Shown here piece by piece: positions 24,869 through 32,599 of a stretch of 64,000 nt of DNA. The stretch covers positions 2,852,001-2,916,000 of the forward strand of contig NZ_CP107964.1 of assembly GCF_041434935.1 (NCBI RefSeq), read 5' to 3'. Under the pieces are notes generated by a model. That model ran no database searches. It saw nothing but the letters and a program-made list of their open reading frames with translations, and had not been told where the DNA came from. Position 1 is the first letter of the stretch. Each line of letters opens with the position of its first letter. Position numbers and translations under genes: made by a program. This stretch comes from Kitasatospora sp. NBC_00374. GTDB taxonomy: Bacteria; Actinomycetota; Actinomycetes; Streptomycetales; Streptomycetaceae.

Positions 24869-26479
24869 TCAGATGTGCACGGCCGGTCCGGCGTCGGTGG
24901 CGCCGCGCCTGGTGAGCAGGCCGAGCCCGGCGGCGAAGGCCGCGACCACGGCGGCGACCACGAACGCCACCGACATGCCGCTGACGAACGAGGAGTGGAC
25001 GGCGCCGGCCATCGCGTCGACCACCTGCTGCGGGGTTCCGGCCGGGGCGGGCGGGGCGATGCCGAGCTGGGCGGCCTGCTTCAGGCCCTCCGCGTCCGCG
25101 CCCCGGGGTGCCGGAAGTCCGGTCCTGGCCCAGTTGCCCGGCAGCACGTCGGTGACCCTGGAGGCCATCACGGCGCCCAGCACCGCGGTGCCGAGGCTGC
25201 CGCCGACCTGCATGGCGGCCTGCTGGAGCCCGCCGGCCACCCCGGACAGCTCCAGCGGGGCGTTGCCGACGATGACCTCGGTGGCGCCGACCATGACCGG
25301 GCTGAGCCCGAGCCCCATCAGCACGAACCAGAGCGACATGACGCCGGTGCCGGAGTCCACGTCCAGGGTGGACATGCCGAGCATGGCGGCGGTGGTGAAG
25401 AGCATGCCCGCGACGATCGGGATCCGGGGGCCGACCTTGCCGATCGCGGCGCCGGCCAGCGGAGCGCCGACGATCATCATGGCGGTCATCGGCAGCAGGT
25501 GGACGCCGGCCTGGACCGGGGTCATGCCGTGCACGTTCTGCAGGTAGAAGGTGACGAAGAAGACGCCGCCGAAGAACGCGAACGCCATCAGCACCATCAG
25601 CAGGGTGCCGGCCGACAGCGAGACCGAGCGGAACAGGCCGAGCGGGATCAGCGGCTCCTCCGCCCTGGTCTGCCAGAACGCGAAGACCACCATCGCGACG
25701 ATCGCGCCGCCCAGGAAGGCCCAGGTGGTGAGGTCGCCCCAGCCCCAGGTCGGGGCCTTGATGATGCCCCAGACCAGCATGAACATCGCGCCCGACAGCA
25801 GCACGATGCCCGGGATGTCGAAGGACTTGGCGGCGTTCTCGCTGCGGACGTCCCGCAGGATCCACAGGCCGAGCGCCAGGGCGATCAGACCGACCGGGAT
25901 GTTGATGAAGAACACCGACTCCCAGTTGACGTGCTCGACCAGCAGGCCGCCCACGATCGGGCCGGCCGCGGTGGAGGCGCCGATCACGCCGCCCCAGATG
26001 CCGATCGCCATGTTGAGCCTCTCGGCCGGGAAGGCGCCGCGCAGCAGGCCGAGCGCGGCAGGCTGCAGCAGTGCGCCGAACAGGCCCTGGAGCACCCGGA
26101 AGAGGATCACCATCTGGATCGAGCCGGCGAAGCCGATCGCCGCCGAGGTGGCGGCGAACCCGGTCGCGCCGACCAGGAAGGTGGACTTGTGGCCGAACCG
26201 GTCGCCGATCTTGCCCGCGGTGATCAGGAAGACCGCGAGGGCCAGCAGGTAGCCGCTGGTGACCCACTGGATGTCGGCGGGCGAGGCGCCCAGGTCGGCC
26301 TGGATGGCCGGGTTGGCGATGGCCACGACGGTGCCGTCGAGGGCCACCATCATGACGCCGACGGCCACGGTGAGCAGGGTCAGCCAGGGGTGACCCTGCA
26401 GCCCTCGCCCGGCCGGAGGCGCGGCGTTGCGCCGAGGCGGTACGTCCGCCTTGTCGGTGTTGACGACGGACTGGCTCAT
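24869..26479 (-). CDS. MFS drug efflux transporter (DHA2/EmrB-QacA family)
   Basis: A 536-residue, 14-helix proton-driven exporter of the DHA2 family. Key features are the motif-C-like WGGVIGASTAAGPIVGGLL, LDGTVVAIANPAIQADLG at helix 1, and GKIGDRFGHKSTFLVG (motif A loop). ATG 26479 follows GGAAGG. It is divergent from a TetR gene across 234 bp with a 17-bp palindromic operator, so it is almost certainly repressed by that regulator and induced by its own substrate. The substrate drug or metabolite cannot be predicted. Confidence 0.93.
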   Translation of the reverse strand: MSQSVVNTDKADVPPRRNAAPPAGRGLQGHPWLTLLTVAVGVMMVALDGTVVAIANPAIQADLGASPADIQWVTSGYLLALAVFLITAGKIGDRFGHKSTFLVGATGFAATSAAIGFAGSIQMVILFRVLQGLFGALLQPAALGLLRGAFPAERLNMAIGIWGGVIGASTAAGPIVGGLLVEHVNWESVFFINIPVGLIALALGLWILRDVRSENAAKSFDIPGIVLLSGAMFMLVWGIIKAPTWGWGDLTTWAFLGGAIVAMVVFAFWQTRAEEPLIPLGLFRSVSLSAGTLLMVLMAFAFFGGVFFVTFYLQNVHGMTPVQAGVHLLPMTAMMIVGAPLAGAAIGKVGPRIPIVAGMLFTTAAMLGMSTLDVDSGTGVMSLWFVLMGLGLSPVMVGATEVIVGNAPLELSGVAGGLQQAAMQVGGSLGTAVLGAVMASRVTDVLPGNWARTGLPAPRGADAEGLKQAAQLGIAPPAPAGTPQQVVDAMAGAVHSSFVSGMSVAFVVAAVVAAFAAGLGLLTRRGATDAGPAVHI

Positions 26480-26577
26480 GGACACGCCTTCCGAGGGCTG
26501 GGGAGACAGGAAGGTGGCGCCCCGGTCCACCCGTCCCCACGAGCTGTCGGACCTGACGGGCGCCACTCGGGAACATT

Positions 26578-26594
26578 ATGTCAGCCACTGACAT
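26578..26594. promoter_or_regulatory. palindromic operator between MFS pump and TetR gene
   Basis: ATGTCAG-CCA-CTGACAT is a perfect inverted repeat. It overlaps a minus-strand CATAAT -10 box (26575-26580) for the MFS gene, which suits repression by the divergent TetR protein. Related half sites (GTGAC, TGACATATGGCA) continue to 26633. Confidence 0.7.
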
Positions 26595-26713
26595 TCGGCA
26601 AACTGTGACTTGTGACTCACGCTGACATATGGCAGAGCGCTATGGTTGACCTGCCGGACGCCTCCGGGCCCGGCCCCGCCGCGCCACCCCCTCGCAGTCG
26701 AAAGGCCCACGTC

Positions 26714-27394
26714 ATGGCCTCGCAGCTCTCCGCATCCGAGACCGATCCCGGCTGCCGGGTGCTCGGGTTGCGCGAGCGGAAGAAGCAGCGCACCCGAGAC
26801 TCCCTGGTCGCCGCCGCGCACACGCTCTTCCTCAACCGGGGCTACGGCGACACCACCGTCGACGAGATCGCGGCGGCCGTGGACGTCTCGCAGCGCACGT
26901 TCTTCCGGTACTTCGCCAACAAGGAGGAGGTCGCGCTGGCCGTCATGGCCGACGCGGAGGACTTCTTCATCGCCTGCCTGCGCGAGCGCCCCGCCGAGGA
27001 GAACCCGCTGCAGGCCATGCGCGCCTCGATCACCGAGGCCTGGCGCACCCTCGGCAGCGGCCGCAGCAGCGGGCCGGGCAGCGTCACCGCCGCGCTGGAA
27101 CTGTTCGAGCTGATCGAGAACACCCCCACCCTGCTCGCCGCCCACCTGCGCCGGGCCACCGAACAGGAGGGCGTGGTCGCCCGGGTGCTCGCCGACCGCG
27201 AGGGCCTGGACCCGGCCACCGACCTGCGGCCGCGGCTGCTGGCCGCCGTCTTCGGCAGCGTGGTCCGGATCTCCCACCTGTCCTGGGGGGCGGACGGCGC
27301 CGCCAACGACGCCGGCCCGGAGGGCATGATCGAGCTGATCGAGCGCCACTTCGACCAGCTCGGCCCGGCGCTGGCCGGCTCCTGGCGGGAGTGA
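26714..27394 (+). CDS. TetR family transcriptional regulator
   Basis: A 226-residue repressor. The N-terminal TetR helix-turn-helix spans about residues 20-65: RTRDSLVAAAHTLFLNRGYGDTTVDEIAAAVDVSQRTFFRYFANKEE in outline. The C-terminal ligand/dimer domain includes ELFELIENTPTLLAAHLRR. ATG 26714 is the first start that leaves a normal-length arm; no strong ribosome binding site is seen. It is divergently paired with the MFS exporter and very probably represses it and itself through the palindrome at 26578. The inducing ligand is unknown. Confidence 0.92.
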   Translation: MASQLSASETDPGCRVLGLRERKKQRTRDSLVAAAHTLFLNRGYGDTTVDEIAAAVDVSQRTFFRYFANKEEVALAVMADAEDFFIACLRERPAEENPLQAMRASITEAWRTLGSGRSSGPGSVTAALELFELIENTPTLLAAHLRRATEQEGVVARVLADREGLDPATDLRPRLLAAVFGSVVRISHLSWGADGAANDAGPEGMIELIERHFDQLGPALAGSWRE

Positions 27395-27404
27395 GGGCGG
27401 CCGG

Positions 27405-27444
27405 GTCATACCGGGGTATGACACCGGACCCGGCACCCGGGTGG
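27405..27444 (+). promoter_or_regulatory. operator-like palindromes upstream of the two-component system
   Basis: GTCATACC-GG-GGTATGAC (27405-27422) has perfect 8-bp arms. A second element, CACCCGGGTG (27434-27443), is a perfect 10-bp palindrome. A TACGCT -10-like box at 27469 sits 8 nt before the GTG. Such sites upstream of response-regulator operons usually mediate autoregulation. The CCCGGGTGG core recurs twice upstream of the DUF1023 gene at 29.45 kb. Confidence 0.55.
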
Positions 27445-27482
27445 GACGACATCCGCACCGCGGGCCCCTACGCTCGGGCCGG

Positions 27483-28766
27483 GTGAACAGAGCCACCGTC
27501 CAGGACCAGCTGCAGGAGCTCTCCCTCAGCCTGACCCGGCCCTCCCCCGACCACCGGCCGCTGCTGGCCGACTCGCCCAACCGCTGGCTGCGCGCCCTGC
27601 CGTACGCGCTCGCGCTGATCCTGGTCGCCACCCTGCTGCCGATCGACATCGTGGTGCTCACCGGCTCGTACGGGCTGGACGGCTATCCGGCCACGGTGCT
27701 CTCGATCGCCCAGACGGCGCCGCTGCTGCTGGCCGTCCGGCGGTCGCTGCCCGCCTGGTGGATCATCACCGCCGCCACCGCCGCCACCGCCGCCGTCACC
27801 CTCGACAGCACGCCGGGGGCCGGCCCCTGGCCCTGGCCGGCCGCCACCCTGATCGGCTACCTCTTCCTGCTGGCCGCACTGGCCCTGCGCGAGCGCGGCC
27901 GGACCCTGCTGGCGGTCTGGCTGGTCACCCTGTTCGGCACGGTCGGCGCGGCCGCCGCGTTCCCCCAGCGGGCCGGCGACGCCCCCGCCCTCGCCGTGGT
28001 GCTCGGCGGCGCGATGCTGCTGCTGGGCTGGAGCCTGCGCGGGCGCGGGGAGGCCCGCCGCCGGCTGGCCGAGCAGGAGCAGATCAGCGAGGAGGAACGG
28101 GCGCTGCGCACCCTCCTGGAGGAGCGCGCCCGGATCGCCCGCGAGCTGCACGACGTGGTCGCCCACCACATGTCGGTGATCACCGTGCAGGCCGACAGCG
28201 CGCCCTACCGGATCGGCGGGCTGCCCCCCGAGGCGGTCGACGAGTTCGCCGGCATCGCCGCGGCCGCGCGCAGCTCGCTGGCCGAGATGCGGCGCCTGCT
28301 CGGCGTCCTGCGCAGCGAGCAGGGCGGCCCCGACAAGAGCCCCCAGCCGGGCGTCGCCGACCTCGGCCGGCTGGTCGGCACGGTCGCCGGGGCCGGGGTC
28401 CGGGCCGAACTGTCGGTGGGCCCGGAGGTCGACGCGCTGCTGCCGCTGCCGGCCGCCACCGACCTCTCGGTGTACCGGATCGTGCAGGAGGCGCTGGCCA
28501 ACGTGGTCCGGCACGCACCGGGCACGCAGACCCGGGTCTCGCTCGCCGCCGAGGACGGCACCCTGCGGGTCACCGTGGTGAACGCCGCCCCACGGCCCGG
28601 CGGCGCCCGGGTCGAGGGCACCGAAAGCACCGGGCACGGGCTGGTGGGGATGCGCGAACGCGTCCGGCTGCTGGATGGCAGGCTGGACACCGGCCCGCTC
28701 CCGGAGGGTGGCTTCCGGGTCGCCGCCGTACTGCCCGTCACCACCCCGGGGGAGACCGCTCCATGA
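27483..28766 (+). CDS. sensor histidine kinase (NarL/DesK-type two-component system)
   Basis: A 427-residue membrane sensor kinase. Four to six hydrophobic segments lie in the first ~180 residues (for example ALALILVATLLPIDIVVLTG). The dimerisation/phosphoacceptor helix of HisKA_3 type is ARIARELHDVVAHHMSVI with the phosphorylated His near residue 223. A C-terminal ATPase domain follows, with VVRHAPG and the GHGLVGMRERVRLLDG box. The GTG start has no ribosome binding site and a TACGCT box 8 nt upstream, so it may be leaderless. Its stop overlaps the response-regulator start by 4 nt, so the two are coupled. The sensed signal is unknown. Confidence 0.92.
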   Translation: MNRATVQDQLQELSLSLTRPSPDHRPLLADSPNRWLRALPYALALILVATLLPIDIVVLTGSYGLDGYPATVLSIAQTAPLLLAVRRSLPAWWIITAATAATAAVTLDSTPGAGPWPWPAATLIGYLFLLAALALRERGRTLLAVWLVTLFGTVGAAAAFPQRAGDAPALAVVLGGAMLLLGWSLRGRGEARRRLAEQEQISEEERALRTLLEERARIARELHDVVAHHMSVITVQADSAPYRIGGLPPEAVDEFAGIAAAARSSLAEMRRLLGVLRSEQGGPDKSPQPGVADLGRLVGTVAGAGVRAELSVGPEVDALLPLPAATDLSVYRIVQEALANVVRHAPGTQTRVSLAAEDGTLRVTVVNAAPRPGGARVEGTESTGHGLVGMRERVRLLDGRLDTGPLPEGGFRVAAVLPVTTPGETAP

Positions 28767-29437
28767 CCATCCGCGTACTCATCGTCGACGACCAGGCGAT
28801 GGTCCGGGCCGGCTTCGCCGCCCTGCTGAACGCCCAGAGCGACATCGACGTGGTCGGCGACGCCGCCGACGGCAGGCAGGCCCTGGAGGCCAGCGGGCGC
28901 ACCCACCCCGACGTGGTGCTGATGGACGTCCGGATGCCCGAGATGGACGGCCTGGAGGCCGCCCGGCGCCTCCTCGACCCTCCGCCCGGCGTGGTGCACC
29001 GGCCCAGGGTGCTGATGCTCACCACGTTCGACGTGGACGACTACGTCTACGAGGCGCTGCGCGCCGGCGCCAGCGGCTTCCTGCTCAAGGACGCCCCGCC
29101 GGCCGACCTGATCGCCGCCGTCCGGGTGGTCGCGGCGGGCGAGGCACTGCTCGCCCCGTCCGTCACCCGCCGCCTGATCGAGGACTTCGCCCGGACCCGC
29201 CCGGCCCCGCGCCGCGACCCCGCCCTGCGACTGAACGGGCTGACGCCCCGGGAGACCGAGGTGCTGGAGCTGATCGCCCGCGGCCTGTCCAACCAGGAGA
29301 TCGCCGGGCGGCTGGTGGTCGCCGAACAGACCGTCAAGACCCACATCGGCCGCGTGCTCGCCAAGCTGGACCTTCGCGACCGGGCCCAGGCGGTGGTGCT
29401 GGCCTACGAGTCGGGCCTGGTGACGCCCGGTCAGTAG
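28763..29437 (+). CDS. LuxR/NarL-family response regulator
   Basis: A 224-residue cytoplasmic response regulator. The receiver domain has the acidic pair in IVDDQ (D9, D10), the phosphoacceptor D55 in VVLMDVRMPEMDG and the lysine in LLKDAPP. The C-terminal LuxR helix-turn-helix reads LTPRETEVLELIARGLSNQEIAGRL with VKTHIGRVLAKL. It is translated through an ATGA overlap with the kinase gene. It may bind the palindromes in front of the operon and the CCGGGTGGTAC repeats just downstream of its own stop, which would link it to the DUF1023 gene, but that is inference. Confidence 0.94.
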   Translation: MTIRVLIVDDQAMVRAGFAALLNAQSDIDVVGDAADGRQALEASGRTHPDVVLMDVRMPEMDGLEAARRLLDPPPGVVHRPRVLMLTTFDVDDYVYEALRAGASGFLLKDAPPADLIAAVRVVAAGEALLAPSVTRRLIEDFARTRPAPRRDPALRLNGLTPRETEVLELIARGLSNQEIAGRLVVAEQTVKTHIGRVLAKLDLRDRAQAVVLAYESGLVTPGQ

Positions 29438-29449
29438 CACCGCCGGCGC

Positions 29450-29471
29450 CCGGGTGGTACCCGGGTGGTAC
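29450..29471 (+). promoter_or_regulatory. tandem direct repeat upstream of the DUF1023 gene
   Basis: Two adjacent copies of the 11-mer CCGGGTGGTAC, one helical turn apart. The same CCCGGGTGG core lies upstream of the sensor kinase gene (27436-27444). This is a plausible binding site for the adjacent response regulator. Confidence 0.5.
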
Positions 29472-29555
29472 GAGCCGGTTGGCCCCGTGGACCGATGTCC
29501 GCGGGGCCGTCGTGCTCCTACCTTCCTCCCGTTCACGGACGAGAGGAAGAGCGAG

Positions 29556-30707
29556 ATGCTGCTGCGATTTCGGCGCACCCTGGTGGCCGCCGTGCTGGCC
29601 GCGACCGCCGTGGTGGGGGTGGGCGGCTGGGCCGTGGCCGACGGCCAGACGGCGCTCACCGGGCCGCCGCCGGGCACGGCCGCCTGGCGGGCGGACACCG
29701 TCCTGGGCGTGCGACTGCCGGACCCGGGCGACGCCGGCCCCGAGGAGGTGGCCGCGTTCTTCGCCGGGCTGACGCCCGCCCAGCAGGAGGCGCTGGCCGT
29801 CCGCCACCCGCTGGTGGTCGGCAACCTCGACGGCGCGCCGTTCCGGCTCCGCTACCGGGCCAACGCCCTGGCCCTGGACGAGGAGCGCCGCACCGAGCAG
29901 GCCCGGGCCGACGACCCGGCGCTGAGCGGCGCCCGCCGCACCGCCGCCCGCACCCGGGCCGAGCGGTACGCCACCCTGGCCGGCCGGCAGGTGCTCGCCT
30001 TCGACCCGCGCGGCCGCGGCCAGGTCGCCGAGGTGTACGGGGACCTCGCCACCGCCCGCCGCACCGCCGTGGTGGTCCCCGGCTCCGACATCGACCTGAT
30101 GAGCTTCGACCGCGCCGGGGACCCGTACGGCACCCCCGCCGGCATGGCCCGGGAGCTGCGGACGGCCGCCGGGGAGCAGCTCGCCGTCATCGCCTGGGCC
30201 GGGTACACCACGCCCGTCGGGGTCGGCCTCGACGCCGCCGCCTCCGACCTCGCCGCGGCCGGCGGCCCCCGGCTGCACCGCCTGCTGGCCGGCCTCGCCC
30301 CGCACGGCGGCCCCGCCACCGTCTTCTGCCACAGCTACGGCTCGGTGGTCTGCGCCCGCGCCGGCCTCGGTCCCGGACAGGCCGCCGCTCTCGTCCTGCT
30401 CGGCTCCCCCGGCACGGACGCCGACCACGCCGCCGACCTGCGGGTGCCGGTCTGGGCCGCCGAACGCAACGACACCGACTGGATCGGCGACGTCCCGCAC
30501 GTCTCCGTGCTCGGCCTCGGCCACGGCGCCGACCCGACCGCGCCGGGCTTCGGCGCCCGGCTGCTCTCCTCCGCCGGCTCGCACGGCCACACCGGCTACT
30601 TCGCTCCCGGTACCGCCTCCCTCGCCAACTTCACCGCGCTGGCCCTCGGCGACACCGCCGAGGTGCGCTGCGCCGACCGCGCCCCGGAGTGCCACGATGC
30701 GAACTGA
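29556..30707 (+). CDS. exported alpha/beta hydrolase, DUF1023 family (copy 1)
   Basis: A 383-residue alpha/beta-hydrolase-fold protein of the DUF1023 family. An N-terminal hydrophobic stretch (TLVAAVLAATAVVGVGGWAVA) acts as signal peptide or anchor. The nucleophile elbow is FCHSYGSVV (Ser near residue 260), and the late GLGHGADPT supplies the catalytic His region. The LAFDPRGRGQVAEVYGDL block is shared with the paralogue at 32.6 kb. The ATG follows GAGAGGAAGAGCGAG. It overlaps the acyltransferase gene by 11 nt. Substrate unknown; extracytoplasmic esterase or lipase-like activity is the best guess. Confidence 0.85.
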   Translation: MLLRFRRTLVAAVLAATAVVGVGGWAVADGQTALTGPPPGTAAWRADTVLGVRLPDPGDAGPEEVAAFFAGLTPAQQEALAVRHPLVVGNLDGAPFRLRYRANALALDEERRTEQARADDPALSGARRTAARTRAERYATLAGRQVLAFDPRGRGQVAEVYGDLATARRTAVVVPGSDIDLMSFDRAGDPYGTPAGMARELRTAAGEQLAVIAWAGYTTPVGVGLDAAASDLAAAGGPRLHRLLAGLAPHGGPATVFCHSYGSVVCARAGLGPGQAAALVLLGSPGTDADHAADLRVPVWAAERNDTDWIGDVPHVSVLGLGHGADPTAPGFGARLLSSAGSHGHTGYFAPGTASLANFTALALGDTAEVRCADRAPECHDAN

Positions 30708-31911
30708 CCTGCTGCGCAGGGCCGCCGCCGCGGTGGACGCCCGCACCCCCGCGAGCCGCGACCGGGCACTGGACGGGCTGCGCGCCCTCGCCCTGCTCGC
30801 CGTGCCGACCGGCCACTGGATGCTCGGCGGCTTCACCGTCACCCCCGGGGACGGGGTGCTGCACAACGCCAGCCCGCTCGGCCCGCTCGGCTTCCTCGCC
30901 CCGCTCAGCTGGGTGCTCCAGCTGCTCGGACTGTTCTTCCTGGTCGGCGGGTACGCGGCGGCGAGGTCGCTGGCCCGGGCCCGGGAACGCGGCACGGACC
31001 TGGCGGGCTGGCTGCGCGGACGGGCCGTACGGCTGCTGCGCCCGGTGCTCGGGGTGGCCGCGGTCTGGGCCCTGCTGATCCCGCTGATGCACGCGGCCGG
31101 GGTGCCGGAGGGGACGGTGCGCACCGGCGCGGTGCTGGTGGTCCAGCCGCTCTGGTACGTCGGGATCTACCTGGTGCTCACCGCGCTGACCCCGTACTGC
31201 CTGGCGGCCGGACGCCGGCTCGGCGCCTGGGCGGCGGCCCCGCTGCTCGGCGCCGTGGCCGTGGTCGACCTGCTGCGTTACGGGCCGTGGGGCGGGGCGG
31301 TGCCCTCCTGGCTGGCGCTGGTGAACCTGCTGCCCGGCTGGCTGTTCGCCTACCAGCTCGGGGTCTCCTGGGCACAGGGCCGGCTGCGCCGGGCCGGCGG
31401 CGGGCTGCTGCTGCTCGGCGGGGCGGCGCTGTTCGCGGTGCTGCTGGCGGTGTTCCACTACCCGGCCAGCATGGTCGGGGTGCCCGGGGCGGCCCGGACC
31501 AACTCGCACCCGCCGTCGCTGCTGGTGCTCGCCCTGGCCTCGGTGCAGTGCGGGGCCGCGGTGCTGCTGCGCGAGCGGCTGGGCCGGCTGCTGGGCCGCC
31601 CGCTGCTGTGGCTGCCGGTGGTGGTGGTCAACCTGTCCGCGATGACGATCTTCTGCTGGCACCAGACGGCGATGTTCGCGGTGGCCCTGCCCGGATCGCT
31701 GCTCGGCGCGGTCCCCGGGCTGACCGCCGGCCCCGACTCGCTCGGCTGGGTCCTGGCCCGGGCCGCCTGGCTGCCGGTGTTCGCGCTGGTGCTCGCGGCG
31801 GTCGGCCGGTTCGCGCGGCGGTTCGACGGTCCGTGGCCGTCCCGGCTGTGGCGGACCGCGGCGGGGGCCGGGGCCGCGGTCTTCACCGTGTACGCGCTCG
31901 GGGTGGTCTGA
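30697..31911 (+). CDS. membrane acyltransferase (acyltransferase_3/OafA family)
   Basis: A 404-residue polytopic membrane protein that would transfer acyl groups from acyl-CoA to sugars, peptides or lipids. About ten hydrophobic segments are visible. The RX10H motif (R29 and H40 in LRALALLAVPTGHW) marks the catalytic histidine of this family. Later segments include LFFLVGGYAAARS and FCWHQTAMF. It overlaps the preceding DUF1023 gene by 11 nt, so the hydrolase and acyltransferase are likely made together and may act on the same exported substrate. Confidence 0.9.
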   Translation: MRTDLLRRAAAAVDARTPASRDRALDGLRALALLAVPTGHWMLGGFTVTPGDGVLHNASPLGPLGFLAPLSWVLQLLGLFFLVGGYAAARSLARARERGTDLAGWLRGRAVRLLRPVLGVAAVWALLIPLMHAAGVPEGTVRTGAVLVVQPLWYVGIYLVLTALTPYCLAAGRRLGAWAAAPLLGAVAVVDLLRYGPWGGAVPSWLALVNLLPGWLFAYQLGVSWAQGRLRRAGGGLLLLGGAALFAVLLAVFHYPASMVGVPGAARTNSHPPSLLVLALASVQCGAAVLLRERLGRLLGRPLLWLPVVVVNLSAMTIFCWHQTAMFAVALPGSLLGAVPGLTAGPDSLGWVLARAAWLPVFALVLAAVGRFARRFDGPWPSRLWRTAAGAGAAVFTVYALGVV

Positions 31912-31986
31912 GGTGGCGCCGAGGCTCCGGGGTGCCGCCGGCCCGGGGTGCCGCCGGCTGTCGGTGCCCGGCCCTACCCTGGCGCC

Positions 31987-32325
31987 ATGGTGACGTTCGA
32001 TCAGTTCAAGGCGATGGCGCTGGCCCTGCCCGAGGCGCACGAGCAGCCGACCTGGGAGGAGATCACGCTGCGGGTCGGCAAGAAGATCTTCGCCATGGGC
32101 AGCCCCGAGTCGGGGAGGGTCTGCGTCAAGGCTTCCAAGGAGGACCAGGCGGAGCTGCTCGCCGCCGCCCCGGAGGTGTACTCCTTCGCGCCGTACGTCG
32201 GCCGGCACGGCTGGGTGCTGGTCGCCCTCGCCGAGGTGGACGGCGAGGAGCTCGGCGAGCTGCTCACCGAGGCCTGGCGCAGTGTCGCCCCCAAGCGCCT
32301 GCACTCCCAGGTGGACCAAGGGTGA
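31987..32325 (+). CDS. MmcQ/YjbR family DNA-binding-fold protein
   Basis: A 112-residue protein of the MmcQ/YjbR family (double-wing DNA-binding-like fold). Typical sequence: ALALPEAHEQPTWEEITLRVGKKIFAM and the C-terminal APYVGRHGWVLVAL. A TACCCT -10 box ends 6 nt before the ATG, so it may be leaderless. Its last five codons and stop are the first unit of a run of 20-bp repeats, so the C-terminus may have been altered by repeat growth. Function of the family is not established. Confidence 0.85.
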   Translation: MVTFDQFKAMALALPEAHEQPTWEEITLRVGKKIFAMGSPESGRVCVKASKEDQAELLAAAPEVYSFAPYVGRHGWVLVALAEVDGEELGELLTEAWRSVAPKRLHSQVDQG

Positions 32326-32407
32326 GGCAGGTGGACCAAGGGTGAGGCAGGTGGACCGGGGGTGAGGCAGGTGGACCGGGGGTGAGGCAGGTGGACCGGG
32401 GGTGGTA
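32308..32407 (+). repeat. five tandem 20-bp direct repeats
   Basis: Units begin at 32308, 32328, 32348, 32368 and 32388. The consensus starts CAGGTGGACC; copies 1-2 have AAGGG and copies 3-5 have GGGGG next, and the last two bases diverge in copy 5. The period is exactly 20 bp (about two helical turns). The first unit codes for the end of the MmcQ/YjbR protein, and the rest are intergenic, upstream of the second DUF1023 gene. Confidence 0.9.
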
Positions 32408-32599
32408 ACTGAACCAGGGGTGAAGTGATCGGAACCGGTCGGTTTCCGCCACCCACACGAGCGAATGTGAGCCAGAACACAGTTTGCAGGCTCTCCCCGG
32501 CTTCCCGCTGCCTCTAACCTGGCTGACGTGTAGTTGGCAGTCGTAGCACCATCGGGCCCGGCCCGCTGTGACGGTGACCGGCCCGAGGGAGATGACGCC

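Noticed and set aside
21324..26594. An apparent giant fusion of the Ser/Thr kinase with 1150 upstream residues
   Set aside because: The upstream part is out-of-frame shadow of the photolyase and MFS genes. The kinase starts at ATG 23120 with normal N-terminus.
32308..32407. CRISPR array
   Set aside because: The units are directly adjacent with no spacers, and no cas genes are present; this is a simple tandem repeat.
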